Shown here: one piece after another, positions 1-8,682 of the stretch
Layout of the letters: each line of letters begins with the position of its first letter
Position numbering within the stretch: the stretch's first letter is position 1
Assembly (NCBI GenBank): GCA_902798365.1
Contig: CADBWP010000020.1
Location: 16,169-80,168, forward strand
Direction of reading: 5' to 3'
Source: an uncultured Ruminococcus sp.
GTDB lineage: Bacteria > Bacillota > Clostridia > Oscillospirales > Acutalibacteraceae
DNA length: 64,000 nucleotides
Program-made: the position numbers and the translations under genes
The notes under the pieces: generated by a model
Database searches by the model: none
Told to the model about the DNA's origin: nothing
The model's input: only the letters and a program-made list of their open reading frames with translations

Positions 1-7
1 GATAATT

Positions 8-1141
8 ATGAAGGTTGCAATGCTGGGTCACAAGCAATTTCCCACACGCTCGGGAGGCGTTGAGGTAGTAGTGCTTGAGCTTGCGTCAAGAATGGCGGCG
101 CGCGGCATCGACGTCACGGTGTATGACAGGGGAAAAATCGAGGGCGACCCCGTTGTGATGGGAGTAAAAAGAGTGGGCACCTTCACGTTTAAGCGACAGT
201 CGCTCAACGCCTTTCTGTCGTCGTTTTTCGCAACATTTAAAATTCTCCCAAAGAAATATGATATAGTTCATTATCACGCAATAGGTCCGTGCGTTCCCAT
301 GTTCCTTGCAAAGCTCTTTAGGAAGAACACCGTCGCCACCATCCACGGGCTTAACTGGCGCGTGGATAAATGGGGTAGCTTTGCGAAAAAATACCTTAAG
401 CTGGGCGAGAAGATCGCCGCAAAATTCGCCGACGACATCGTTGTGCTGTCCGAGGACATGCATCAGTATTTTCTTGACACCTACGGCCGCGATACCACGC
501 TGATAATCAACGGCGTAAGCTCCATACCGGATACTCCGCCAAAGCTGATAACGGAGCGCTTCGGGCTTGAGGGCGGCGACTATGTGCTTTATGTGGGGCG
601 CATCTCTCCCGAAAAGGGGCCGCAGGATCTGATAGAGGGCTACAAAAAGTCCGCGTGCAAAAAGAAGCTTGTCATTGCCGGGGAGGTTCCCGACAACGAG
701 TTCGGTGCACAGATAAAAGCGGCAGCCGAGGGCTGCGACAACATAGTTTTTACGGGCTTTGCCGGCGGCGAGCTGTTGTATGAATTGTACAGCAATTGCG
801 ATCTGTATGTGCTGCCCAGCCACACCGAGGGGCTTGCGCTCACGCTTTTGGAGGCGATGAGCCTTGGCAAAAAGTGCCTTGTAAGCGACATTCCCGAAAA
901 CACCTGCGTGCTGGGCGACTTCGGCTTCAGTTTTAAAACGAGCGATACCGACAGCCTTGCCGAAATGCTTGTGAAGGCGACCGAGGCAGAGGCTCCCGAT
1001 CCCGACGGACAAAGGGCATTTGTAGAGAAGAACTACTCCTACGACAGGGTGGTTGACAAGCATCTTGAAATGTATGAAAAAGTTATAGACAGCAAAAAAC
1101 GGAAAAAAACGAAAAAGGAAAGCAAGAAGCAAGATGGATAA
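8..1141 (+). CDS. Glycosyltransferase family 4 (rhamnosyltransferase-like)
   Basis: A 377-residue GT-B fold enzyme that likely adds a sugar from a nucleotide donor to the lipid-linked repeat unit of an exopolysaccharide on the cytoplasmic face. The N-terminus (GHKQFPTRSGGVE) resembles the glycine-rich acceptor loop of the DUF1972/GT4 group. The C-terminal half carries the donor-site pattern HTEGLALTLLEAMSLG near residue 272, the E-x7-E signature of GT4 enzymes. The last 20 residues are very lysine-rich, which may help membrane contact. No ribosome binding site is visible because the window begins only 7 bases upstream; the operon probably started earlier. The end overlaps the flippase gene by 8 bases, indicating translational coupling. 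Sugar and linkage cannot be read from the sequence. Confidence 0.9.
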   Translation: MKVAMLGHKQFPTRSGGVEVVVLELASRMAARGIDVTVYDRGKIEGDPVVMGVKRVGTFTFKRQSLNAFLSSFFATFKILPKKYDIVHYHAIGPCVPMFLAKLFRKNTVATIHGLNWRVDKWGSFAKKYLKLGEKIAAKFADDIVVLSEDMHQYFLDTYGRDTTLIINGVSSIPDTPPKLITERFGLEGGDYVLYVGRISPEKGPQDLIEGYKKSACKKKLVIAGEVPDNEFGAQIKAAAEGCDNIVFTGFAGGELLYELYSNCDLYVLPSHTEGLALTLLEAMSLGKKCLVSDIPENTCVLGDFGFSFKTSDTDSLAEMLVKATEAEAPDPDGQRAFVEKNYSYDRVVDKHLEMYEKVIDSKKRKKTKKESKKQDG

Positions 1142-2684
1142 TTCTCAGCCCGCTGTAGTAAGCGAATCCGAAAAAAGACGGCGAATCGTCAGAAATATCT
1201 TTTCACAGTTCATATACAACGGCGTTGTAATAGTATTCGGGCTTATCCTGCCCAGGCTGTATCTTGTCAGCTTCGGCTCCGACGTCAACGGACTTGTCAG
1301 CACGGTCAAGGACATTTTTGCCTATATGGCGCTGCTCGAGGCAGGCGTGGGACTGAACGCGCAGTATGCGCTCTACAAGCCGATAGCAAACGGCGAAAAG
1401 CAGACTATCAATTCAATCCTCGCCGCCACGCGCCACTATTACCTGAGGACGGGCATGCTGTATGCCGGCATAACCCTTGTGCTGGCGGTGTTCTATCCGA
1501 TAGTCATGCAGACCTCGCTCGATTACTTCACGGTTTTTACCATAATCGTGTTTTACGGAACACCGGGCGTCATCACATTTTTCTTTCAGGGAAAATACCG
1601 CCCGTTGCTCGAGGTTGACGGAAAGAATTACATATACGGCTATATATACACAGCAACCTTTGTCATCGGCAAGGTGCTCACGCTTGTGCTGCTGCTCGTG
1701 ACCGACGACCTGCTGCTCATTCAGGCGTCATACATGGTGCCCACCTTCTTCCAAGTCGGCGCAATGGCGCTTTATGTCAGAAAGAAATATCCGTGGGTGA
1801 ACTGGAAGGACACCCCCGACCTAAAGGCGCTTTCGCAAAAGGGCTCGGTGCTTATCCATCAGATCTCGCAGGTCATTTTCAAAAACACCGACACCGTTAT
1901 TCTGTCGGTGATACTCGGCATGAAATACGCCAGCGTATATGTCATATATATGCTGTTCTTCTCAAATTTCGACAAAATCGTCCAGATTTTCGTGGGCGCC
2001 ATAAACTTCCGCCTCGGTCAGCTCTACCACACCGTAAAGGAGCGGTTCCTAAAGACCTACGAGCTGTACGAGACCGTGCTGTACATGATGTCGTTCATGT
2101 GTCACACGGTGCTGGCGGCGTTTCTGCTGCCCTTCCTTACGCTATACACAAAGGGCGTAAACGACGTGGAATACATCAGTACGCTGTATGTTATCATGTT
2201 CACGGTGGTAAACCTGCTCACCACGCTTAAGCATCCGCTGTTGCAGGTGGTGAACGTCGCCGGAAAATTCGACGCAACGCGCAGCCACGCCATTGTGGAA
2301 ATGATAATAAACATAAGCGTTTCGGTGGTTGCCACTTATTTTCTGGGAATAATCGGCTGCCTTATCGGCACCATCGCCGCTCTGCTCTACCGCGTGAACA
2401 TTACAATATTCTTCTGCGGAAAAAATATTTTCGAGGGCGGCATATTAAGAAAGTATATCAAGATACTGGCAAACTCCGCATTGTGCGCGGTGATACTGTT
2501 CTTTATAGGAACACAGGGCTGCGAGGCGGTAAGCTATCTTTATGTCATAGGAATCGCCGCGCTGAATACACTTTGGATAGGCGCCCTGTTCATTGCGGTC
2601 AATTTCATAGTAGAGTGGAAAACGCTCAAGGTGCTGCCCAAAAAGTGCGTTGAGCTTGTAAAAAGAAAGCTCGGCAAGGGCTGA
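1134..2684 (+). CDS. Polysaccharide flippase (Wzx/MATE-like)
   Basis: A 516-residue protein with about 12-14 hydrophobic segments across its whole length, typical in size for Wzx-type flippases of the MOP superfamily. It would move the completed undecaprenyl-linked repeat unit across the membrane. The start overlaps the preceding glycosyltransferase, and the gene lies among glycosyltransferases, chain-length proteins and a polymerase, which fits a Wzx/Wzy-dependent pathway. The short N-terminal stretch before the first membrane segment is basic (EKRRRIVRN), as expected for a cytoplasmic start. Assignment rests on topology and context rather than on a single diagnostic motif. Confidence 0.85.
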   Translation: MDNSQPAVVSESEKRRRIVRNIFSQFIYNGVVIVFGLILPRLYLVSFGSDVNGLVSTVKDIFAYMALLEAGVGLNAQYALYKPIANGEKQTINSILAATRHYYLRTGMLYAGITLVLAVFYPIVMQTSLDYFTVFTIIVFYGTPGVITFFFQGKYRPLLEVDGKNYIYGYIYTATFVIGKVLTLVLLLVTDDLLLIQASYMVPTFFQVGAMALYVRKKYPWVNWKDTPDLKALSQKGSVLIHQISQVIFKNTDTVILSVILGMKYASVYVIYMLFFSNFDKIVQIFVGAINFRLGQLYHTVKERFLKTYELYETVLYMMSFMCHTVLAAFLLPFLTLYTKGVNDVEYISTLYVIMFTVVNLLTTLKHPLLQVVNVAGKFDATRSHAIVEMIINISVSVVATYFLGIIGCLIGTIAALLYRVNITIFFCGKNIFEGGILRKYIKILANSALCAVILFFIGTQGCEAVSYLYVIGIAALNTLWIGALFIAVNFIVEWKTLKVLPKKCVELVKRKLGKG

Positions 2685-2743
2685 CAGCCGCCGGCCTTGA
2701 TCGCAATTTTTATCAAATTAACCATAGAAAGGTGGTGTTCCGT

Positions 2744-4081
2744 ATGAGCGAAGAAAAATTTACAGATGCCTTGAGCGGTATGCGAAAAACGCCCAAGGCA
2801 GAGCCTGCAAATCAGGAAATGAAGCGGAATGCCCGTAACCCGTATTTTCGGGAGCAGCTGACAAAAGAAAAACGTAAAAAAATCAAAGAATACAAAAAGG
2901 AACGTAAAATGCAGATAGAGGAAGCAAAAAAGAAGCTGCGCGAGAAGGTAATCGGCTCAAAAACCGCCGAAGCAGCGCCCGAAGCGGCGCCCGAAGCCGC
3001 CGAAGAAAACACCGGGTCTGCGGCAGAGGCAGCTGTCGCCGAGGGCTCCTTGGCAAGCCGGAACGAGACCGCGCCGAAGGCGGAGGTTCCGGCAAAAGAG
3101 GAGGAAGCGGACGACGATCTGAGCGCGCACGCAAAGCAGCTGTTCAAAAGATTCGCGGCATTTGTTAAAAACCGCAGAATAAAACACAAGGAGAAAAAGG
3201 CGCGCAAAAAAGAGCTGAAAAAACGGAAAAAGCCGCGCGGCAGGTTCATCACTCCGCTAATTATTTTAGGCATACTGCTCGGCTGCGTGGGCGGCTGTCT
3301 GTGGAACATAGACTACTGCAAAAAGAACTTTGACATAAACTTCTATCACGTTGAGTCGGTTCGCGTTTCCGCAGAGATACGCGTGGTGGTTATTTCCGAC
3401 GTTCATCTCAGCGAGTACGGCAAAAACAACGACGACCTTGTAGAGGCGATCGAGGCGCTGCACCCCGACCTTATCATCTCGGCAGGCGACCTTGTAACCT
3501 ACGGCGAAAAGAACTATGACAGCATGCTTAGCCTGTGCGAGCGCCTTGCCGGCATCGCTCCGTTTTTCGGCATAATGGGCAACCACGAGGACGAAAAGGT
3601 TTATTTGGAGCACGACGAGGAGCTCAGGGAAAAATTCAAGGCGACAGGCATGGTGACCCTTGTAAACAAATGCGTTGATGTCCGAATAAAGAATAATAAC
3701 ATTGAGCTTGTCGGAGTATCCGGCGGTATAGACGAATACGACCAATACGGCGGCAAAGATACCATGGACAACCTTGACGCTTCAAGCATAGCCTACCGCA
3801 TATGCTGTGCCCACGTGCCCACGCTGTTTACGGAAAGGCTCGAGAGCTACCGCTTTGACCTGGGCATTGCGGGTCATACCCACGGCGGAATTATAAGGCT
3901 GCCCGTGGTGGGCGGACTTTACAGCGCCGAGGAGGGCTTTTTCCCCAAATTTGACGGCGGACTTTATGAGCTGAAAAACGGCGCTACGCTGTTTGTAAGC
4001 AAGGGTCTCGGAAACTCGGGCAAGGTTCCGCGAATGTTCAACACACCGGAGCTGGCGGTAATAGATATAAAATGGTACTGA
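2744..4081 (+). CDS. Membrane-anchored metallophosphoesterase (YkuE-like) with long charged N-terminus
   Basis: About 445 residues. Residues 1-170 are a lysine/alanine/glutamate-rich, probably coiled-coil cytoplasmic region; one membrane segment follows (about 172-192), then an extracellular calcineurin-type phosphoesterase domain. Metal-binding motifs are complete and in order: SDVHLSE (about 218), AGDLVT (about 247), GNHED (about 279) and GHTHGG (about 376). The start is placed at the ATG 2744 because AAAGGTGG lies 9-16 bases upstream; the GTG at 2732 lies inside that ribosome binding site. It sits inside the polysaccharide operon, 60 bases after the flippase gene, so it may process an exported lipid- or phosphate-linked sugar, but the substrate is unknown. 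Confidence 0.85.
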   Translation: MSEEKFTDALSGMRKTPKAEPANQEMKRNARNPYFREQLTKEKRKKIKEYKKERKMQIEEAKKKLREKVIGSKTAEAAPEAAPEAAEENTGSAAEAAVAEGSLASRNETAPKAEVPAKEEEADDDLSAHAKQLFKRFAAFVKNRRIKHKEKKARKKELKKRKKPRGRFITPLIILGILLGCVGGCLWNIDYCKKNFDINFYHVESVRVSAEIRVVVISDVHLSEYGKNNDDLVEAIEALHPDLIISAGDLVTYGEKNYDSMLSLCERLAGIAPFFGIMGNHEDEKVYLEHDEELREKFKATGMVTLVNKCVDVRIKNNNIELVGVSGGIDEYDQYGGKDTMDNLDASSIAYRICCAHVPTLFTERLESYRFDLGIAGHTHGGIIRLPVVGGLYSAEEGFFPKFDGGLYELKNGATLFVSKGLGNSGKVPRMFNTPELAVIDIKWY

Positions 4082-4092
4082 GGTAACATGAT

Positions 4093-5406
4093 ATGACGGA
4101 AAAAATAATGCAGGCGCTAAAGCAGTCGGCATCAAAGTTTTTCAGGCACAGATTCAAGATACTCTCGCTTGCGCTTGCGCTTCTTATCGGTCTGTGCGTG
4201 CTCAATTACTACACAAATTCCACATTTTCCTCGGCGGGCATGTCGCTCAACTACTCCGAGGCGTCGGAGGGACTCAACCCAAACTCCACCCGCTTCAATA
4301 TTTCGGAGCTTGTAAGCGAAAACGTTATGTCGCGCGTCGTAGAGGCGGCGGGCATAAGCAACGACGTCACATGGGATGAGCTTGCCGATTGTGTATCGGT
4401 AAAATATGTCGATAAGGGAAGCAGCAGCAACGGCTACATCAGCACGTCATATAAGATCTCTTACAATCAGAAGCGCCTGAAAAACAAGGCGGCGCACATG
4501 CCCGGCGCAGACGACATGATAAAGCTTATATGCAGCACCTACAAAAGCTACTTTCTTGAAAACTACGGCGACAACAAGTCGGTGCTCAACTACACTCCGC
4601 TTATAGGCACCGACGGCGAGCCGTACATCTCCCTGAGCTCGCTCGAGGTAAAGCTAAACCAGATAGACCGCTACATCCGCATGAGGATGAAGGAGAACAA
4701 AAGCTACACCGACGACGAGACCGGGCTCAGCTTCAACTCGCTTTTGAAGGATGTTGAAAACCTCAACAACTACGACGTTGAAAACATCTATGCATACATT
4801 CTTGAAACGGGAGTTTCAAAGGACAGGGACGAGCTTGTTTCGCTTGAAACCTACAAAAACCGCATAGAGACCCTGTCCTATGACCGCTATATGGCGTATT
4901 ACGACGCCGACAACAACGGTATAAAGCTGTATGACGAGGCGATGAGCGCGATTGTTATGATCCCCTCGGTAGATACGATGAACGAATACTACATGTCGCG
5001 CACCAAGACCGCGACCGACACGATGGCGGCAAACGCCGACTCCGAGCTTGAGGAGGCTATGTCGTACAAGAAGTCAATCACCGACACCGACTATCTTATC
5101 TCGCAGATCAAGGCAGGGTCAAGCGATCCCGATAAAAGCCTAAAGACCGCCGCCGAGATGATAGTGGCGCTCAACGACGACGTCAACCGAACCGCGGAAC
5201 AGCTGAAGCTGCTTGATGTGTCATACATAAAGCACAAAACGCAGAATTATCTTGTATTCAGCTACTCCGAAAAATCGTTTATGCAAAGGATAGACATTAA
5301 GGAATCGCTGATAAAGGTATTTTTGGCGATGCTCGCGTTATTCGTGCTGCTGTTTATCCTTTTGCTGACAAGAAACAGAAAGAAGAAGAAAAATGCAAAA
5401 ATTTGA
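4093..5406 (+). CDS. Wzz/CpsC-like polysaccharide chain-length protein
   Basis: 437 residues with one membrane segment near the N-terminus (about 20-40), a long extracytoplasmic and partly coiled-coil region, and a second membrane segment near the C-terminus (about 410-430) followed by a basic tail. This is the two-helix layout of Wzz/CpsC polysaccharide co-polymerases, which set chain length. Just after the first helix it has EGLNPNSTRFNISEL, closely paralleled by EGMNPDGTELDVNEI in the next gene, so the two are paralogues. The ribosome binding site (GAGGTAA) overlaps the upstream stop codon, and its own end overlaps the next start by 14 bases. No tyrosine kinase partner (CpsD) is visible in the window. 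Confidence 0.75.
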   Translation: MTEKIMQALKQSASKFFRHRFKILSLALALLIGLCVLNYYTNSTFSSAGMSLNYSEASEGLNPNSTRFNISELVSENVMSRVVEAAGISNDVTWDELADCVSVKYVDKGSSSNGYISTSYKISYNQKRLKNKAAHMPGADDMIKLICSTYKSYFLENYGDNKSVLNYTPLIGTDGEPYISLSSLEVKLNQIDRYIRMRMKENKSYTDDETGLSFNSLLKDVENLNNYDVENIYAYILETGVSKDRDELVSLETYKNRIETLSYDRYMAYYDADNNGIKLYDEAMSAIVMIPSVDTMNEYYMSRTKTATDTMAANADSELEEAMSYKKSITDTDYLISQIKAGSSDPDKSLKTAAEMIVALNDDVNRTAEQLKLLDVSYIKHKTQNYLVFSYSEKSFMQRIDIKESLIKVFLAMLALFVLLFILLLTRNRKKKKNAKI

Positions 5407-7183
5407 CTTACTTCGGTATTTTAAGCGGTTCGGGCTGCTTGTGCTCGCCGTAACCATAGTGGGCACGGCACTGGTTTATGTTTATTGCAGCCGCAATCAA
5501 AACTACACCGCCAAGGCGACAATCCGCTATACAAACGAAAATATAAACGAGGGAATGAACCCCGACGGAACCGAGCTTGACGTTAACGAGATCTATTCAT
5601 CCACCGTTATCGCCCAGGCAATGGATTCGCTCGGCATCGACGAGTCCATGAACATAATCCGCTCCAGCTGCTATGTCAACGGGATCATCCCCGAGGAAGA
5701 AAAGATAAAGCAGGAGGCGCTGCTCGACAAGGGCGAAGAGGTAGTATATACGCCCGACATGTACGAGGTGGGGCTTACCGTGGGCGGCAGCAAGGGCAGC
5801 TCCTATGCCAGCAATGTGCTCGACGCCATTTTGCAGAGCTACTTTACCGTCTATACCGAAAAGCACGTTGAAGAGCAGCTCGAGATCAACCCGTCCTACA
5901 ATCTGCTTCAAAAGGGCTACGATTTTTACGAGGCTATCTGGATTCTCGAAAACGACACAAACGAGATGTACAATCATCTCAAAAAGAAAAAGGACAAATA
6001 CCCCGACTACCGTTCGTCGGTGACGGGCTATTCCTACGCCGACCTGTGCGACATCTACAAGGAGTTCATCGACTATGTGATTCCCTCGCTTTACGCCAAG
6101 GTCATCGACGGTCCCCAGGTTATCGACGGCGACGTGCTCAGAAAATCGCTTACGAATCAGATAAAGGAAATGAACCGAACGGAAAAAACAAATTCCGACC
6201 GGCGCGACTATCTGTACAAGATCATCGTCAACTACTCCGACAAAAACAAGGACATGCTCGAGTACCACTACAGCAAGGACGGCAAGGGCACCGAGACCGA
6301 CTACATCTTAAAGCAGGTTGAGGAAAACGACCACCACGCCGACGTTGAGATAGAGTACGACAAGCTGATAAACGAGTATGTCGATCTTGACAAAAGCATA
6401 AGAAAAAGCGTTATCGACCGCAAATACAAGGAGTATCTGCTGTCGGTATTCGGCGAGATCGGTTCCGGCAGCAGCGGAACCGAGGCTCAGCACGAGGAGC
6501 TTTCCGCACTTATCAACAATTATGAAAAAAAGCTGTACGAGTACTACGACATAGTCAGCGAGACCAGCCGAGAGTTCAACAACGTGCTCAGCGCCGAGTA
6601 CCTTAAAATGTACAACTCAATAACGGTAAAGGCGTCTATCAACACAAACATGTACCTTGCCATAGGCTTTGTATTCTTCCTTGTGGCAGGCATAGTGCTT
6701 GCGATAGTATTCGGCAGAGCGGGCGACTTTGCAAAGTTTATACTCTACACCGACAAAAAGACGGGTCTGGCAAACCGCGAGCAGATCGACATTTTTATCG
6801 ACGAGATGTCCAAGGATATTCTGCCCGACAACTACGCCTGTATCTATGTGCTGTATTCGTCGCTGTTCGACCACACCCAAAAATACGGCTACAAGGTTGC
6901 CGATAAGATCCTCAAGGACTTTGCGGGTCTTGTAAACGCAATGGGCGACGAAAACAGCTTTGTGGGCTACAACGGCGCAGGCAGGTTCGTTATCTTCACA
7001 CCGCAATGCAATGCAAAGCGCGCCGACACCATCATAGATGTGTTTGACACCCAGATTCAGGAGTACAACAACATCAACCCCGACTACAAAATGGAATACA
7101 AGGCGGTTTATGCCATCACCACCGACGAGGGCAACTATGAGATTCGCGGAATCCTAAGGGCTGCCATGAAGAAGATCGGATAA
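5393..7183 (+). CDS. Wzz-like chain-length protein fused to a degenerate GGDEF domain
   Basis: 596 residues. Residues 1-430 repeat the plan of the upstream paralogue: membrane helix at about 15-35, extracytoplasmic coiled region, second helix at about 418-442. A cytoplasmic domain follows with the hallmarks of GGDEF diguanylate cyclases: the entry motif DKKTGLANRE (about 455), the helix pattern HTQKYGYKVADKILKDFA, and the active-site position. There GGDEF is replaced by GAGRF (YNGAGRF at about 526-532), and no RxxD inhibitory site precedes it, so catalysis is unlikely. It may sense a nucleotide or act as a protein-binding module that couples cytoplasmic signalling to polysaccharide length. 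An HD-GYP gene ends the same operon. The fusion is seen in the sequence; the role is inference. Confidence 0.8.
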   Translation: MQKFDLLRYFKRFGLLVLAVTIVGTALVYVYCSRNQNYTAKATIRYTNENINEGMNPDGTELDVNEIYSSTVIAQAMDSLGIDESMNIIRSSCYVNGIIPEEEKIKQEALLDKGEEVVYTPDMYEVGLTVGGSKGSSYASNVLDAILQSYFTVYTEKHVEEQLEINPSYNLLQKGYDFYEAIWILENDTNEMYNHLKKKKDKYPDYRSSVTGYSYADLCDIYKEFIDYVIPSLYAKVIDGPQVIDGDVLRKSLTNQIKEMNRTEKTNSDRRDYLYKIIVNYSDKNKDMLEYHYSKDGKGTETDYILKQVEENDHHADVEIEYDKLINEYVDLDKSIRKSVIDRKYKEYLLSVFGEIGSGSSGTEAQHEELSALINNYEKKLYEYYDIVSETSREFNNVLSAEYLKMYNSITVKASINTNMYLAIGFVFFLVAGIVLAIVFGRAGDFAKFILYTDKKTGLANREQIDIFIDEMSKDILPDNYACIYVLYSSLFDHTQKYGYKVADKILKDFAGLVNAMGDENSFVGYNGAGRFVIFTPQCNAKRADTIIDVFDTQIQEYNNINPDYKMEYKAVYAITTDEGNYEIRGILRAAMKKIG

Positions 7184-7187
7184 CCGG

Positions 7188-7215
7188 GAAGAGAGATCAG
7201 AGATTAGAGTTTTAA
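7188..7215 (+). repeat. Degenerate AGAGATTAGAG-type short repeat
   Basis: Just after the stop codon of the Wzz-GGDEF gene lies a purine-rich stretch with AGAGATCAGAGATTAGAG. The same motif family recurs after other genes near 26815, 53853 and 60484. Confidence 0.5.
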
Positions 7216-7242
7216 TTGATAATTTGAAAGGGGGAGCCGGGT

Positions 7243-8682
7243 CTGAAGGATGTATCTAAAATTCTTGTAAAGAAATATTACGGGCGCGGTTCCCTGAAAA
7301 AGAACTACCGCGCAAGGGCGAGCCTTGTCGAGGGCAAGTCGATCGATTTTGACTATCCCAAGTGGCTGCCCTTTGTGTTCATCATCACGATAGTGCTGTC
7401 GGGTCTGGGCGAGGATAAAACGCTCAACGCCCAATACGGCGGTCTGCCCAAGGCGATAACCATGCTGGTGCTGGTAATGGCGTTTTTGGTGCTCATTTTC
7501 AGAGGCAACCTCAGGCGCTTCAGGGTGATAGGTCCCATGTCCCTGTGCTATATCATCTACTGGGCGGCGCTTTGCCTGTGGTCGGCTCTGCTTTGGGTAA
7601 TGAACTTCACAGGCAACAAGGCGATGACGCGCGGAGGAGAGAAAATGCTCTTCCAAACTATAGCCGTACTTGTGGCAATAGCTGCGGTGTATATCTTCGG
7701 GCACAAGGCGATAGACTACTTCGCCACGGGCATTTACATTGCCAACGCCCTGATAGCCATTATGCAGATGCCCAATTACGGCGGCCCTGCGGCAAGCATG
7801 GAATCACTTTTCAACATGATAATAAACATGGGCGACGGCAGCGGCTATGCGCTCGCCCTTGAGATACACGAAATAACCTTTTTGTACGGGCTTTTCATAC
7901 TCTACTACGCGGTGTTTGCGCCGCGCGAGGATCAAAGCCAAAAGTACAAAAACTACATCCACATCGGCTGCTCGATATTCTTCCTGTTCTGCGGCTTCAA
8001 GCGTCTGCTTATCGTTTGCATACCTCTGATCATCCTGCTGGCGCGCTCGCTCAGAAAGCGCAAAAACCCCATGCGCCACGTAATGGGTATAGGCATATTC
8101 TGGACAATTTTCTTTGTTGTTTTTCTATACTTTGTTTATAACAAGGGATTGCAATATCTCGCCAACCAGTTTGGCGTTGATATGATGGGACGCGACTATA
8201 TATGGGAGCTTGCCAAGCGTTACTACACGTTTTCGCCCCTGTATATGGGCTCGGGCTTCGGCACCGTAGATGCGGTCATAGTTTCAGAGCTCTATCACCT
8301 TAAGTTGATAGATCAGGCGTATCCGCTGCACAACGATATATTAAAGGTATTCATAGAATTCGGCGCACCCGGGCTGGTTATCTGGTCGGGCGTGCAGTAT
8401 ATAGTTTTTCCGGCGCTTATCAAAAAGTTTTTCAACGCCGACACCGCGGTGCTGTACATGTCGGTAATGACGCTTATGTCCATAACATATCTTACCGACA
8501 ATACGGCGTTCTACTTCTGGTGTATGATGGGCATGCGCCTTATACCGCTTGCCTACGGAGTATATAGCACAAACAAAACGAGTGAGATAAAAGCGGAAAA
8601 AGCAAAATGGAGTCCGCCGTCACGCGACGACTTTATGCAGCTTGTAGATGAGCGGACGGTGCAAAAGGGAGGGGTTACGTGA
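7243..8682 (+). CDS. O-antigen polymerase/ligase-like membrane protein (Wzy-like), probable CTG start
   Basis: A polytopic membrane protein with about 10-12 hydrophobic segments and a larger extracytoplasmic loop in the C-terminal half, as in Wzy polymerases and O-antigen ligases; context (flippase, chain-length proteins) favours a polymerase. The start is unusual. The reading frame is open back to a TGA at 7225, and no ATG, GTG or TTG lies in frame upstream of a GTG at 7375. That GTG falls inside the first membrane segment (WLPFVFIITIVLSG). A strong ribosome binding site, AAAGGGGGAG (7227-7236), sits 6 bases before a CTG at 7243, giving a basic 43-residue cytoplasmic leader and 479 residues in total. 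The CTG start is therefore preferred but unproven. Confidence 0.75.
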   Translation: MKDVSKILVKKYYGRGSLKKNYRARASLVEGKSIDFDYPKWLPFVFIITIVLSGLGEDKTLNAQYGGLPKAITMLVLVMAFLVLIFRGNLRRFRVIGPMSLCYIIYWAALCLWSALLWVMNFTGNKAMTRGGEKMLFQTIAVLVAIAAVYIFGHKAIDYFATGIYIANALIAIMQMPNYGGPAASMESLFNMIINMGDGSGYALALEIHEITFLYGLFILYYAVFAPREDQSQKYKNYIHIGCSIFFLFCGFKRLLIVCIPLIILLARSLRKRKNPMRHVMGIGIFWTIFFVVFLYFVYNKGLQYLANQFGVDMMGRDYIWELAKRYYTFSPLYMGSGFGTVDAVIVSELYHLKLIDQAYPLHNDILKVFIEFGAPGLVIWSGVQYIVFPALIKKFFNADTAVLYMSVMTLMSITYLTDNTAFYFWCMMGMRLIPLAYGVYSTNKTSEIKAEKAKWSPPSRDDFMQLVDERTVQKGGVT

